A stretch of 64,000 nucleotides of DNA from Acetobacterium paludosum (GCF_008086595.1 NZ_RXYA01000011.1:98530-162529); one strand, 5' to 3'. Numbered from the stretch's first letter, positions 18,182 through 27,967 are shown. Translations and numbers: made by a program. The notes: generated by a model from the letters alone, not told the origin.

Positions 18182-18322
18182 AAAAAATATTGTTTGATAT
18201 TTCTGGACAAAACTAGATTGCATGGTAAATGATTCATCATTTCATACCAAAACTTTGTCTTGGAGACTATTGATACTGCTAGTATCTTCACGACTTTTTT
18301 TACACTTTGTCTGCAGTTTTGA

Positions 18323-18349
18323 GGAAATACGCTTCTTGTATTTCCTTTT
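18323..18349 (+). terminator. Terminator upstream of trmL
   Basis: GGAAATAC (18323-18330) and GTATTTCC (18338-18345) form an 8-bp stem with a 7-base loop followed by TTTT. It ends the flippase-like transcript, 45 bp before trmL. Confidence 0.7.
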
Positions 18350-18390
18350 GGTTTGTCTAGCGCCCATATAAAAAATGAAAGGACTATTTA

Positions 18391-18855
18391 ATGAACATTA
18401 TTCTTTATCAACCAGAAATACCACAAAATACGGGAAATATTTCCCGAACTTGCGCTTTAACTGAGACCACGCTCCATCTTATTAAACCCTTGGGATTTTC
18501 CCTCGATGAGAAGCATTTGAAACGGGCCGGTTTAGATTATTGGGATCTTTTGGATTTGCACGTCTATGAATCTTTTGATGATTTTATTAAAAAAAATCCG
18601 GATGCAAAATTGTATCTGCTCACGACAAAGGCAGAAAAATATTATGATAATATCGATTATGATGAAAATGCCTTCTTGATGTTTGGGAAAGAAACGGCTG
18701 GGCTGCCAAGCGAAATTCATGAAGCATATCCTGAAAATCGTTTTAGAATACCCATGAAGAATCATGAAAAAGCCCGTTCGCTTAATCTTTCCAATGCGGT
18801 AAGTATTGTTCTATTTGAAGCGTTAAGACAACATCAATTCAAGGGACTTATTTAA
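18391..18855 (+). CDS. trmL: tRNA (cytidine/uridine-34-2'-O)-methyltransferase
   Basis: A 154-residue SPOUT methyltransferase that 2'-O-methylates the wobble base of leucine tRNAs. It opens MNIILYQPEIPQNTGNISRT, the family signature, and the SAM-binding knot is seen in FGKETAGLP and RSLNLSNAVSIVLFEALRQ. Length is standard. ATG 18391 is preceded by AAAGGAC. It stands alone between a terminator and the fumarase promoter. Confidence 0.96.
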   Translation: MNIILYQPEIPQNTGNISRTCALTETTLHLIKPLGFSLDEKHLKRAGLDYWDLLDLHVYESFDDFIKKNPDAKLYLLTTKAEKYYDNIDYDENAFLMFGKETAGLPSEIHEAYPENRFRIPMKNHEKARSLNLSNAVSIVLFEALRQHQFKGLI

Positions 18856-18883
18856 CACTGAAAATTTATGAAAATAATTGAAA

Positions 18884-18917
18884 ATCACATTACTTTACTG
18901 TAACAGTGTGATATAAT
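18884..18917 (+). promoter_or_regulatory. Fumarase promoter -10 and overlapping inverted repeat
   Basis: TATAAT at 18912-18917 lies 58 bp before the fumarase start. ATCACA (18884-18889) and TGTGAT (18907-18912) form an inverted repeat across the -35 to -10 region, where a consensus -35 hexamer is lacking. A repressor or activator site is plausible; the nearby LacI-family gene is a candidate regulator. Confidence 0.45.
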
Positions 18918-18974
18918 TAACAGAATTATATAAAATAGAATGATATAAAAAGGATCATTTTCAAGGAGAACTTA

Positions 18975-19817
18975 GTGAAAACAATTCAAACCAAAAAAAT
19001 CATTGATACCGTTGCTGAAATGTGTATTGAAGCCAATACGTTTTTATCGGAAGATATGCTTGAAAGCTTACGTACAGCAGAATCATCAGAAGAATCTGAA
19101 AACGGGAAAGAGATTCTTAAAACGATGTTGGATAATTTTGAGGTGGCTAAAAGAAGAACCATCCCCATTTGTCAGGACACGGGAATGGTTGTGATGTTTG
19201 TATCTTTTGGACAAGATTTGATGATTGCAGATGGCAGTCTTGAAGATGCCCTTCAAGCGGGGGTAGCAAAAGGGTACGAAGAAGGATATCTTCGCAAATC
19301 GGTGGTCGCAGATCCCTTCATCCGCACAAATACAAACAACAATACACCGGCGGTGATTCATTACAAGGTTGTTCCTGGGGATCAGCTAAAAATAAAAATA
19401 TTACCAAAGGGATTTGGGAGTGAAAATACCAGTGCGCTTAAAATGTTAAAGCCATCAGATGGGATGGCTGGAGTTCGGGATTTTGTCATTAAAACCGTTG
19501 AAGCCGGAAGTCCTAATGCTTGCGCACCAATCGTGGTTGGTGTAGGCGTAGGAGGAACGATGGAAAAAGCCGCATTGATGGCAAAAGAAGCGTTGGGACG
19601 TCCTTTGTGGATGCGTAATCCATTGGACCATGTTGCTGCTCTTGAAGACTATCTGTTGGAAGCCTGTAATAATTTGGGAATCGGTCCCATGGGCTTAGGT
19701 GGCGTTAATACTGTGCTGGGGGTAAATGTGGAAGTCTTCCCAACTCATATCGCCGGATTACCGGTAGCGGTAAATATTTCCTGCTATGTTAACCGACATG
19801 TAGAAAGGGAGTTGTAA
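18975..19817 (+). CDS. Class I fumarate hydratase / tartrate dehydratase, alpha subunit
   Basis: A 280-residue alpha subunit of an oxygen-sensitive [4Fe-4S] hydro-lyase. ICQDTGMVVMF carries one cluster cysteine, and NACAPIVVGVGVGGTMEKA the conserved second. KSVVADPFIRTNTNNNTPA is a family segment. It starts with GTG at 18975 behind AAGGAGAA; no in-frame ATG fits. The beta subunit follows two bases later. Fumarase and tartrate dehydratase alpha subunits cannot be separated by eye; fumarase is more likely in this setting, next to an aminotransferase. Confidence 0.92.
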   Translation: MKTIQTKKIIDTVAEMCIEANTFLSEDMLESLRTAESSEESENGKEILKTMLDNFEVAKRRTIPICQDTGMVVMFVSFGQDLMIADGSLEDALQAGVAKGYEEGYLRKSVVADPFIRTNTNNNTPAVIHYKVVPGDQLKIKILPKGFGSENTSALKMLKPSDGMAGVRDFVIKTVEAGSPNACAPIVVGVGVGGTMEKAALMAKEALGRPLWMRNPLDHVAALEDYLLEACNNLGIGPMGLGGVNTVLGVNVEVFPTHIAGLPVAVNISCYVNRHVEREL

Positions 19818-19818
19818 G

Positions 19819-20370
19819 ATGACTGTTATTAATATTAAAACTCCGATGAGTAAAGAGGACCGTAAAAAGCTAAAAGCGGGGGATCATGTTCAAATATCAG
19901 GTACTATCTATACCGGACGTGATGCGGCACACAAGAGGATGATTGAGGCACTAAAAAAAGGCTCGCCGTTGCCGGTAGATTTTACCGATCAATTAATTTA
20001 TTATGTGGGACCTAGTCCGGCAAAACCGGGAGAAATTATCGGATCGGCCGGACCGACCACCAGCGGGCGGATGGATGCCTACACACCGGAGCTTCTGGAA
20101 AAGGGACTTGGTGGGATGATTGGCAAGGGCAATCGAAGTGAGAAGGTTATCAACAGTATGATGAATCATGCGGCCATATATTTTGGCTGTGTCGGCGGTG
20201 CTGGGGCGTTATTGCAAAGCTGCATCAAATCGGTCGAAATTTTAGCATATGAAGATCTCGGTACCGAAGCTATTCGGAAAATTGAAGTAGAAAATTTTCC
20301 GGCGATTGTCGTAATCGATACTCAGGGAAATAACTTATATGAAACCGAAAGAAAAAAATATTTGAAATAA
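19819..20370 (+). CDS. Class I fumarate hydratase / tartrate dehydratase, beta subunit
   Basis: A 183-residue beta subunit that forms the enzyme with the upstream alpha chain. SGTIYTGRDAAHKRMIE near residue 28, YVGPSPAKPGEIIGSAGPTT and MIGKGNR are the conserved substrate-binding stretches, and CVGGAGALL follows. ATG 19819 lies directly after the alpha stop with GGGAG upstream. In an anaerobe the enzyme would interconvert malate and fumarate in the incomplete reductive branch of the TCA cycle. Confidence 0.92.
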   Translation: MTVINIKTPMSKEDRKKLKAGDHVQISGTIYTGRDAAHKRMIEALKKGSPLPVDFTDQLIYYVGPSPAKPGEIIGSAGPTTSGRMDAYTPELLEKGLGGMIGKGNRSEKVINSMMNHAAIYFGCVGGAGALLQSCIKSVEILAYEDLGTEAIRKIEVENFPAIVVIDTQGNNLYETERKKYLK

Positions 20371-20397
20371 ATTTTGGATTTTGCAGGAGGAATGAAA

Positions 20398-21657
20398 ATG
20401 AAAAAAGCGGAAATGGTAATTCAAACGTCTTTGAGAAAAGGGGGCACTGACCCCATTTTCAAAATTGCCGGAGAAGCCGAAAAGCGAGTCAAAGAATTTG
20501 GACCGGAAGCGGTTATCAATTCAACCATCGGGGCATTAATGGATGATAATGGCGAGCTTGTAACCTTTAAAGCTGTATATGACACCCTTAAATCGTTGCC
20601 AAACAACATGATCGCCAATTATTCTGGATTAGCCGGGCAGCCGGAATTTTTAGAAAAAATAGTCGATGCATGTTTCAAAGCATATAAACCTGAAGGGTTT
20701 ATTCGTGCAGTGGCAACGCCAGGGGGAACCGGTGCCATTCGCCATGCATTCTGTAATTATACTGAATTAGGAGATGCCATTCTGCTGACTGATTGGCGCT
20801 GGTCCGCTTATGAAACCATTGCCGATGATAATCACCGAAAAATCGCAACTTTCCCACTTTACAATGAAAAGGGCGGCTTTAATCTGGAAGGTTACAAGAA
20901 AAGTGTCTTGGAATTATTACAAAAGCAAAAAAGAGTTTTAACCGTATTAAATACGCCGGCTCACAATCCAACCGGTTATACCATTTCCAATGAAGAGTGG
21001 AAAGAAATTAAAGCATTTATTATCGAAACGGCTGAAGCACAACCAGAGTCTAAAATTATTTTACTGGTTGACCTGGCCTATATCGATTTTGCGGGTAAAG
21101 CGGATGAAGCCCGAAAATTTATGAAAATACTGACGGGAATGCCCCATAATGTGCTAACATTATATGCCTATACCTGTTCAAAGAGTTATACCATGTATGG
21201 ATTGAGAAATGGTGCCATTATTTGTGTGGCACCGACAGCAGAAATTGCAACAGAATTTGCAAACTCCTGTACCTATTCCAATCGTGGCAACTGGTCAAAT
21301 GGAACACGTGGTGCCATGGAAACCATTACTCGAATTTTCAGTGATGAGGAACTTTATAATCAGGCAATGGCGGAACAGAGCTTTTACAAGTGTATTTTAA
21401 GAAGACGTGCTGATGCTTTTGTTGAAGAGGCAAATAAAATTGGTTTAAAGATGGTTACTTATTGTGACGGCTTTTTTATCAGTCTTCCTTGTGATCACCC
21501 TAAAGAAGTGAGTGATCGTCTGATGGAGAAGAATACTTTTGTAGTGCCTTTGGGAAAAGGCCTTCGATTCGCTCCATGTGCTGTGTCGGAAGAGAAATGT
21601 CGTCGTGCACCACAACTTATATTACAGGCGATGAAAGAAGTGGGAGACGGTTGTTAA
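20398..21657 (+). CDS. Aspartate/aromatic-type class I aminotransferase
   Basis: A 419-residue PLP aminotransferase of fold type I. TPGGTGAIRHAF binds the cofactor, NTPAHNPTGYTI has the conserved Asn-Pro, LVDLAYIDFAG the aspartate, and the Schiff-base lysine lies in TCSKSYTMYGLRNG near residue 260. The layout resembles the AspC/TyrB branch. I use ATG 20398 because GCAGGAGG sits seven bases upstream; ATG 20392 is too close to it. Located directly after fumarase, it may link aspartate or another amino acid to C4 acids. Confidence 0.88.
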   Translation: MKKAEMVIQTSLRKGGTDPIFKIAGEAEKRVKEFGPEAVINSTIGALMDDNGELVTFKAVYDTLKSLPNNMIANYSGLAGQPEFLEKIVDACFKAYKPEGFIRAVATPGGTGAIRHAFCNYTELGDAILLTDWRWSAYETIADDNHRKIATFPLYNEKGGFNLEGYKKSVLELLQKQKRVLTVLNTPAHNPTGYTISNEEWKEIKAFIIETAEAQPESKIILLVDLAYIDFAGKADEARKFMKILTGMPHNVLTLYAYTCSKSYTMYGLRNGAIICVAPTAEIATEFANSCTYSNRGNWSNGTRGAMETITRIFSDEELYNQAMAEQSFYKCILRRRADAFVEEANKIGLKMVTYCDGFFISLPCDHPKEVSDRLMEKNTFVVPLGKGLRFAPCAVSEEKCRRAPQLILQAMKEVGDGC

Positions 21658-21696
21658 GGTTTCAGGATTCCTGTTTAAAAATTGAAAGGTGAAAAA

Positions 21697-22710
21697 ATGA
21701 AAGTTAAAATCGTTGATGTTGCTCGAGAAGCTAATGTTTCGGTTGCTACCGTGTCACGTGTTGTAAATAATATTCCTTTGGTTAATGAAGAAACCAGGGA
21801 ACGGGTTTTAGAGGCCATAAAAAGAACGGGTTATAAACCCAATGCAATCGCAAGAAGTTTGAAAATTCAAAAAACAAACACCATGGGAATTATGATTCCG
21901 GATATAACCAATCCATATTATACCGAGATTGTTCGTGGAGCGGAAGATGTATGCGGGATTTATCATTACAATATTATTTTAAGTAATACTGATTTTAATC
22001 CGGAAAAAGAAATGAAAGCCCTTAATGTATTAGTTGAAAAACAATGCGATGGGATCATTTACGTCGGAAAAGATTTAAGTGAGGAAATGCAAAAAGAACT
22101 GATTGATGCTCCCAGTGAAGTTGTCCTGGGCTGCATTCCAGACAATAGCGGTTTTCTCAGCGGGGTGTTGATTAATAATGAGGCCGCAGCTTATGAACTG
22201 GCGATTGAACTCATTAAAATGGGGCATGAAAAGTTTTTGCTATTCTTTGATGAAGTTGAAGAAGGCTATATTTATAAGGAAAGAAAAAAGGGCTTTATAA
22301 AGGCATTTAAAGAAAAAAATATTGACTTTGATGATAGTCGAATTTTGGAGGCAAAATTAAGTCTGACAGGCGGCTACAGTTTGATGGAACAGGCTATTAA
22401 TTCGGGAATCGAATTTACCTGTGTCTGCTGTTTTAATGATCAAATTGCTCTTGGTGCAATTCGCAAAGCAGAAGAAATGGGAAAAAAGGTGCCAGAAGAC
22501 ATTAGCATTTGTGGCTTTAATAACTTTTGGATTTCAGAATGGACAAAGCCCAAAATAACGACTGTTGCTCAACCTATGTACGATATCGGAGCGATTTCGA
22601 TGCGGATGCTGATCAAATTATGTGAAAAAGATAGTGACCGAACTGTTAATAATGTTTATGTCCCTCATGAAGTGATTATTCGTGACTCGGTGGCTCTGAT
22701 TAAGAAGTAG
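21697..22710 (+). CDS. LacI-family transcriptional regulator
   Basis: A 337-residue repressor or activator. The N-terminal LacI helix-turn-helix VKIVDVAREANVSVATVSRV and the hinge NAIARSLKIQKTNTMG are clear, followed by a periplasmic-binding-like effector domain ending with PHEVIIRDSVALI. ATG 21697 is preceded by AAAGGTG; an upstream in-frame TTG is less likely. It follows the fumarase-aminotransferase genes in the same direction and may control them, in response to an unknown effector. Confidence 0.93.
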   Translation: MKVKIVDVAREANVSVATVSRVVNNIPLVNEETRERVLEAIKRTGYKPNAIARSLKIQKTNTMGIMIPDITNPYYTEIVRGAEDVCGIYHYNIILSNTDFNPEKEMKALNVLVEKQCDGIIYVGKDLSEEMQKELIDAPSEVVLGCIPDNSGFLSGVLINNEAAAYELAIELIKMGHEKFLLFFDEVEEGYIYKERKKGFIKAFKEKNIDFDDSRILEAKLSLTGGYSLMEQAINSGIEFTCVCCFNDQIALGAIRKAEEMGKKVPEDISICGFNNFWISEWTKPKITTVAQPMYDIGAISMRMLIKLCEKDSDRTVNNVYVPHEVIIRDSVALIKK

Positions 22711-22786
22711 CAAGAACTTTATGGTTTGGATGCAAAAACATTAATTGATTTAATCTTATATAAAAGAAAACAAAAGGGGAGAATCA

Positions 22787-23956
22787 TTGGAATCAAGCAA
22801 TATAACTCGGCTTAATGTTAATGGGAAAGAGATCATTCTGATTGGAACCGCCCATGTATCAAAAAACAGTGTTACTGAAGTTCGGGAAACCATAGAAAAA
22901 GAACAGCCGGATTCAATCTGTATTGAATTAGATCAACAACGTTATGATTCGATTGAACAAAAAGATGCATGGTCCAATACTGATATCGTTCAAATAATAA
23001 AAAGCAAACGAGCAGGATTTATGTTTGTCAATATTTTGCTTTCTAATTATCAGAGAAAATTGGCTGAGCAATTTGGAATTGAATCGGGACAAGAAATGAT
23101 GGAAGGCATTGCCTGTGCAAAAGAATTTGGAGCTGAACTTGTTTTGGCAGATCGCAGTATTCAGGTAACCTTTAATCGTATTTGGCGAGGGTGCAGCTTT
23201 TGGGAAAAAATCAAGGTCATTTTTTCAATTGCATTAAGTGTTGTCGATGACGAGGAAATTACTGAAGAAGATTTAGAAAACCTTAAGTCGGAAGATATGC
23301 TCACAGCGGCATTATCGGAAATGGGATCAGCGTTTAAAGGGGTAAAAGAATACCTTGTCGATGAACGGGACCAGTATTTATCGCAGAAAATTAAAAATGC
23401 ACCTGGCGACAAGGTTGTTGCTGTTCTTGGTGCGGCCCATATTCCCGGAATAAAAGAAGCAATCAATAAAGACATCGATGTTTCCCAGTTAGAGTTCATT
23501 CCACCAAAATCGAAGGTTGGAAAAGTGATCGGATGGATGATTCCCATTATGCTGATTGCGATAATTGTGATCACTTTTATTGCTAATCCTGGTTCTGGAT
23601 GGGAACAGGCAAAATCGTGGATTCTCTGGACCGGACTTTTGGCGGGGCTGGGAGCATTTATTGCCGGTGGTCATATTCTCTCAATATTAACCGCCATTGC
23701 GGTGGCACCTATTACAACGTTGCATCCTTTATTAGCGGCAGGATGGTTTTCAGGCATTGTTGAGGCTCATTATCGGAAGCCGAAAGTTGAAGATTTTGAA
23801 TCCCTGCCTAAAGATCTTGGAAGTTTTAAAGGATTATGGCATAATAAAGTGACAAAAGTATTGATGGTCGTGGTGTTTACCAATCTTGGAAGCAGTCTGG
23901 GAACCTGGTTGGGGGGATTAAATATCATTGGGATTTTCATTAAAACTTTTTCATAA
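22787..23956 (+). CDS. TraB/GumN (TIKI-like) family membrane protein
   Basis: A 389-residue protein. An N-terminal TraB domain holds GTAHVSKNSV near residue 20, then CIELDQQRYDSI, ADRSIQVTFNRIWRG and VLGAAHIPGI near 215. The histidines and glutamates resemble the metal site proposed for TIKI-type proteases. The C-terminal 140 residues contain about four membrane helices. The start is TTG at 22787 behind AGGGGAG. Pheromone-shutdown TraB proteins gave the family its name, but its role in most bacteria is unknown. Confidence 0.88.
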   Translation: MESSNITRLNVNGKEIILIGTAHVSKNSVTEVRETIEKEQPDSICIELDQQRYDSIEQKDAWSNTDIVQIIKSKRAGFMFVNILLSNYQRKLAEQFGIESGQEMMEGIACAKEFGAELVLADRSIQVTFNRIWRGCSFWEKIKVIFSIALSVVDDEEITEEDLENLKSEDMLTAALSEMGSAFKGVKEYLVDERDQYLSQKIKNAPGDKVVAVLGAAHIPGIKEAINKDIDVSQLEFIPPKSKVGKVIGWMIPIMLIAIIVITFIANPGSGWEQAKSWILWTGLLAGLGAFIAGGHILSILTAIAVAPITTLHPLLAAGWFSGIVEAHYRKPKVEDFESLPKDLGSFKGLWHNKVTKVLMVVVFTNLGSSLGTWLGGLNIIGIFIKTFS

Positions 23957-23983
23957 ACATAGTGTTGTGCGTTTTAAAAAAAC

Positions 23984-24012
23984 TTGTGTATATATACAAA
24001 ATAATATATAAT
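23984..24012 (+). promoter_or_regulatory. Promoter of amino-acid ABC transporter operon
   Basis: TTGTGT (23984-23989), 17-base spacer, TATAAT (24007-24012), 35 bp before the binding-protein gene. Confidence 0.6.
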
Positions 24013-24046
24013 TAACCACATTAGGAAGTTTAGAAAGGAGAAAATT

Positions 24047-24877
24047 ATGAATAAAAAATTTTTGGGTTTAACCCTTGCTGCGGTTTTGTTGTTAGTACCA
24101 GCCTTTACCGGATGTTCATCTGGAAGCAAAACAGCTTCAGAAGACTCTTTGGCGGATGGGGTATTAAGTGTTGCTGTCGATGATACGTATCTACCAATGG
24201 AGTTTAGAGATGATCAAAACGAATTAGTTGGATTTGATATTGACTTTGCGAATGCATTAGCTGATCAATTAGGGGTTAAAGTAGAGTTTAAAACAGTTTC
24301 ATGGGATGGCATCTTTAATGGTTTGACGGCAAAACAATATGATGCGGTTATCTCCAGTACGAGTATTACACCGGAACGGTTAGCGTCATTCAGCATGACA
24401 GATCCCTATATTTCAAATGGTATTGTCATTGTATCCAGAAAAGATGCTGCACCTGTTACAACCTTCAAAGGACTTGAGGGAAAGACATTAGGCGCTCAGA
24501 TTCAAACAACGGCTGATATCGCGGCTGGAAAATTGAAAGAACAAGAAGGCGTTAATGTCGAAATAAAAGAATATGATGGCATGCTGGATGCGTTTGCAGC
24601 ACTGCAAGGCAAACAAATCGACAATGTTATTACTGACGTTGGCGTAGCTAAGTATTATGTTGCCCAAAATCCTGATTTATTTGTTGTAAGTTCTGATGTT
24701 TTGACCAATGAACCAATTGGTATTACATCTCGTTTAGACGACACGGCAACAACAAAAAAATTCAATGAAGCAATTAAAGCGCTTCAGAAAAATGGAAAAT
24801 TGACTGAGATTTCCATGAAATGGTTTAATGAAGACATGACGAAAGACATTAATACAAAGCTTTCTGTTATTGAATAG
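24047..24877 (+). CDS. Amino-acid ABC transporter substrate-binding lipoprotein
   Basis: A 276-residue exported lipoprotein. A lipobox signal peptide ends in PAFTGCSSG, with the lipidated cysteine at about residue 23. The type-3 solute-binding fold shows LSVAVDDTYLPMEFRDD, GFDIDFANALADQLG and SSTSITPERLASFSMTDPY. The conserved acidic residues of the polar amino-acid family are present, but the exact ligand (for instance cystine, glutamine or arginine) cannot be chosen. ATG 24047 follows AAGGAG. The permease and ATPase follow, past a pair of hairpins that may keep this gene more highly expressed. Confidence 0.93.
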   Translation: MNKKFLGLTLAAVLLLVPAFTGCSSGSKTASEDSLADGVLSVAVDDTYLPMEFRDDQNELVGFDIDFANALADQLGVKVEFKTVSWDGIFNGLTAKQYDAVISSTSITPERLASFSMTDPYISNGIVIVSRKDAAPVTTFKGLEGKTLGAQIQTTADIAAGKLKEQEGVNVEIKEYDGMLDAFAALQGKQIDNVITDVGVAKYYVAQNPDLFVVSSDVLTNEPIGITSRLDDTATTKKFNEAIKALQKNGKLTEISMKWFNEDMTKDINTKLSVIE

Positions 24878-24909
24878 AAAACGATAAAATTTAATAAGAA
24901 AATTGAATG

Positions 24910-24960
24910 GGACTTGTAGCAGTTACTGTGACAAGTCCTGTTCATGTATTAATATGAACA
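24910..24960 (+). terminator. Tandem hairpins between binding protein and permease genes
   Basis: GGACTTGT-N13-ACAAGTCC (24910-24938) is followed at once by TGTTCAT-N8-ATGAACA (24939-24960). Neither has a strong U run. Placed inside an ABC operon, they more probably stabilise or attenuate the mRNA than end it. Confidence 0.55.
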
Positions 24961-24995
24961 GAGGTTCATAATTTAATAATGAAGGGAAGATCAAT

Positions 24996-25667
24996 GTGTT
25001 AAATCAAACCCAATTATGGGCAATTTTTGATGGGACAGTTGTTACCGTTGAGATTGCAATAGTAGCAATTATTTTGGGGGCGTTTTTTGGTGTCATTGTT
25101 GCACTCGGAAGACTCTCGAAAAACAAGGTGGCCAATGCAGTATCATGGTTTTATATATGGTTTTTTAGAGGAACACCTTTATTGCTTCAACTGTTTATTA
25201 TTTATTTTGCTATTCCAATTATTTATCTTGATTCTACCGGGATGACTTTTAATATCAATCCGATGGTTGGTGCATTTATTGCGTTTTCTTTGAATTCTAC
25301 TGCGTATCTTGCTGAGATTATTCGGGCCGCAATTGAATCCATCGATAGCGGGCAGATGGAGGCAGCAAAGGCACTGGGAATGAGTTATCGTCAGGCGATG
25401 ACTAAAATTGTTATTCCACAGACATTTAAAAGACTGGTTGCGCCGGTTGGCAATGAATTTATTATGTTACTTAAAGATACGTCATTGGTATCAACAATTG
25501 CACTTTTTGATTTGTTAAGAACTGTAAAAACAATGGCAAGCTCTGATGGAAACTGGATCTATTATGTTTATGCAGCGGCAATTTATCTATTCTTAACCAC
25601 CATTATTCAGGTTGCTTTTGATAAAATAGAAAAGAAACTTGGCGTTTATGAAAGACAAGGAAATTGA
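24996..25667 (+). CDS. Polar amino-acid ABC transporter permease
   Basis: A 223-residue membrane permease of the HisM/GlnP type with about five helices. The EAA loop reads [21 protein letters not shown] near residue 124, the contact site for the ATPase. [14 protein letters not shown] and [17 protein letters not shown] are family stretches. GTG 24996 is the start, behind AAGGGAAG; an ATG two bases earlier is out of frame. It likely acts as a homodimer because only one permease gene is present. Confidence 0.94.
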   Translation: MLNQTQLWAIFDGTVVTVEIAIVAIILGAFFGVIVALGRLSKNKVANAVSWFYIWFFRGTPLLLQLFIIYFAIPIIYLDSTGMTFNINPMVGAFIAFSLNSTAYLAEIIRAAIESIDSGQMEAAKALGMSYRQAMTKIVIPQTFKRLVAPVGNEFIMLLKDTSLVSTIALFDLLRTVKTMASSDGNWIYYVYAAAIYLFLTTIIQVAFDKIEKKLGVYERQGN

Positions 25668-25668
25668 T

Positions 25669-26427
25669 ATGAGTATGGTAAAATTAGTGAATGTTCGTAA
25701 GTCTTTTGGAAATTTGGAAGTTCTTAAAGGCGTTGACTTAGAAATCCAACCAGGAGAAGTTGTCTGTATTATTGGTGCCAGTGGTTCTGGTAAAAGCACG
25801 ATGTTACGTTGCCTAAACCATCTGGAGCGGATCACTGACGGAGAAATATATATTGAAGGTGAATTAGCAGATAAACGAGAAAACAATAAGGATCTTATGA
25901 AAATCGATCCGGTAAAGGTACAAACTCTTTGTACCGATCTTGGTATGGTTTTTCAAAATTTCAACCTTTTTCCACATCTTTCTGTTATTGATAATGTTAC
26001 AATTGCGCCAATAATTGTTAAAAAAGCGGACAAAAATGAGATCGAAAAGATAGCTTTGGATTTACTGAAAGAAGTGGGTTTATCTGATAAAAAAGATGAG
26101 TATCCATCAAGACTTTCAGGGGGGCAGCAGCAACGTGTAGCCATTGCCAGAGCACTGGCAATGGATCCTAAAATAATGATGTTTGATGAACCGACTTCGG
26201 CGCTTGATCCTGAACTCGTCGGCGAGGTATTGGGAACCATGCGGCATCTTGCTGAAAAAGGAATGACAATGATTATTGTGACGCATGAAATAGGGTTTGC
26301 AAGAGAAGTTGCGGATCGGGTGATTTTTATGGATCAAGGCGTCATTTGCGAACAGGGAACACCGGAAGATGTTATTTTGAATCCAAAAGAAGAAAGAACA
26401 AAAAGCTTTCTCAATAAAATTTTATAG
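25669..26427 (+). CDS. Polar amino-acid ABC transporter ATP-binding protein
   Basis: A 252-residue ATPase with Walker [11 protein letters not shown]-loop [14 protein letters not shown], signature [16 protein letters not shown], Walker [15 protein letters not shown] and switch histidine in [10 protein letters not shown]. It resembles GlnQ/TcyC-type proteins, with a slightly long loop after the first strand. ATG 25669 begins two bases after the permease stop, with AAGGA upstream; an earlier in-frame ATG would overlap the permease and add unrelated residues. A U-rich hairpin terminator follows. Confidence 0.95.
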   Translation: MSMVKLVNVRKSFGNLEVLKGVDLEIQPGEVVCIIGASGSGKSTMLRCLNHLERITDGEIYIEGELADKRENNKDLMKIDPVKVQTLCTDLGMVFQNFNLFPHLSVIDNVTIAPIIVKKADKNEIEKIALDLLKEVGLSDKKDEYPSRLSGGQQQRVAIARALAMDPKIMMFDEPTSALDPELVGEVLGTMRHLAEKGMTMIIVTHEIGFAREVADRVIFMDQGVICEQGTPEDVILNPKEERTKSFLNKIL

Positions 26428-26435
26428 AATATTTG

Positions 26436-26464
26436 AAAAATTGTCTTATAGGCAATTTTTTTTA
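26436..26464 (+). terminator. Terminator of amino-acid ABC operon
   Basis: AAAAATTG (26436-26443) pairs with CAATTTTT (26453-26460), with a 9-base loop and a continuing U run. Confidence 0.8.
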
Positions 26465-26524
26465 TTTGCTTTAAAATACATAGCATGGTACAATCAGCAC
26501 ATGCAAACTTTTGGAGGGATCAAA

Positions 26525-27376
26525 ATGATACAGGCAAATTATCATGTGCATTCTAATTATTGTGATGGAAAAAATAGTTTAGAAGAAATGGTTAAAGCCG
26601 GCATCGAAGCGGGTCTTAAAAGTATGGGATTATCGAGCCATATGCCATTGCCATTTTTAAATGATTGGACAATGGAAGAAGCTAATCTCGAAAATTATTT
26701 TAAAGACATTGCTAATCTTAAAAAAAAGTATGCATTATCAATTGAACTCTACTGCGGAATGGAAATCGATTATTTTATCGATCGCAAAGATATTTCTGAA
26801 CTTGCAAAAAAAGTATGGCCAAGACTTGATTATACCATTATGTCCATTCACACGATCGGATCCACTTACCGTGATGACATTTCTTATATTGATGATTCTC
26901 AGGAGGATTTTGCCAAGGGAATCAGAAACTACTATAATAATCAATCACAAAAATTCATTGAGGACTATTTTAAAGCTGTTGGCAATATGGTTAAAAAGTA
27001 TCAGCCTGATATTTTAGGCCATATCGACCTCATAAAAAAATACAATCAGGGCAATTTCTTTTTTAATGAGAAAGATACCTGGTATCAGGAGACGGTTAAA
27101 CATTGCCTAGATGTCATTGCGATGACAAATACCCGAATGGAGATTAATACCGGGGCTAATATGCGAGTACCTGGAGTTGGACGGTATCCTTCAGATTGGA
27201 TGATACCGGAAATGTGTAAACGAAACATTCCCATTACAATCGGCGGAGATACTCATTCAGTTGAAGGAATTGTAAATGAATTTAATGAAGCGGAAGCAAT
27301 ATTATTAAGTTGTGGATATAAGGAATATTGGATACTAAAAAAAGGCCGGTGGGAATCACAACCTTTAGGAGTGTGA
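26525..27376 (+). CDS. hisK: Histidinol-phosphatase, PHP family
   Basis: A 283-residue PHP-domain metal phosphatase that removes phosphate from histidinol phosphate. The first metal motif is HVHSNYCDG at residue 6, then LSSHMPLP, YCGMEIDY and IMSIHTIG. The late motifs GHIDLIKKY and ITIGGDTHSVEG complete the trinuclear site. I use ATG 26525, preceded by GGAGGG at good distance; an upstream TTG would add a hydrophobic stretch that no family member has. The ComEA-like gene follows one base later. No other his genes are near. Confidence 0.92.
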   Translation: MIQANYHVHSNYCDGKNSLEEMVKAGIEAGLKSMGLSSHMPLPFLNDWTMEEANLENYFKDIANLKKKYALSIELYCGMEIDYFIDRKDISELAKKVWPRLDYTIMSIHTIGSTYRDDISYIDDSQEDFAKGIRNYYNNQSQKFIEDYFKAVGNMVKKYQPDILGHIDLIKKYNQGNFFFNEKDTWYQETVKHCLDVIAMTNTRMEINTGANMRVPGVGRYPSDWMIPEMCKRNIPITIGGDTHSVEGIVNEFNEAEAILLSCGYKEYWILKKGRWESQPLGV

Positions 27377-27377
27377 A

Positions 27378-27947
27378 ATGGATAAGCTTGATCGCAAAAA
27401 AATCCTATACATTCTCATCGTGCTTGTTTTTTTGTGCGTTTTTTGGGGATGGTACCACTTTAAAACTTCAAGCGGAGCTGAAATGAACGTATCAGGGGCT
27501 GAGAATTTAAATGATGACAGCAGCGTTTCGGGAAATGAAAAAATTATGGTTCATATTGCCGGAGCGGTCAATAAGCCAGGGGTGGTAACATTAAATCAGG
27601 ATGCTCGTTTAATTGAGGCGGTCGAGGCGGTCGGGGGATTGACCGCCTCGGCTGATGTCAGTACGTTAAACCTTGCACGAAAAGTAAAAGACGAAGAAAA
27701 AATTTATATTCCAACCATTGGTGAAGTGACTGAAACCGCAGATGCCAAAGAAAATAAGAAAATAAATATCAATACAGCAAATATTGAAGAACTAAAAAGC
27801 CTTCCAGGAGTAGGCGATGTGATTGCGCAAGGAATCATTGATTATCGAGAAAAAAATGGCGGATTTAAAGAGTTGGAAGAAATAAAAAATGTGACTCGGA
27901 TCGGTGATAAAGTTTATGAGGGCTTAGTTGAATCAATATCGATATGA
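27378..27947 (+). CDS. ComEA-like SLBB and helix-hairpin-helix DNA-binding protein
   Basis: A 189-residue protein: one N-terminal membrane anchor (about 9-25), an SLBB domain (VHIAGAVNKPGVVTL to about 110) and a C-terminal helix-hairpin-helix pair (ININTANIEELKSLPGVGDV). This is the architecture of ComEA, the DNA receptor on the outside of the membrane in competence. ATG 27378 follows the histidinol phosphatase stop by one base, with AGGAG upstream. comEC is not next to it here. A competence role is therefore inferred from domains only. Confidence 0.9.
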   Translation: MDKLDRKKILYILIVLVFLCVFWGWYHFKTSSGAEMNVSGAENLNDDSSVSGNEKIMVHIAGAVNKPGVVTLNQDARLIEAVEAVGGLTASADVSTLNLARKVKDEEKIYIPTIGEVTETADAKENKKININTANIEELKSLPGVGDVIAQGIIDYREKNGGFKELEEIKNVTRIGDKVYEGLVESISI

Positions 27948-27967
27948 AAAAGGTTACATTAGACATT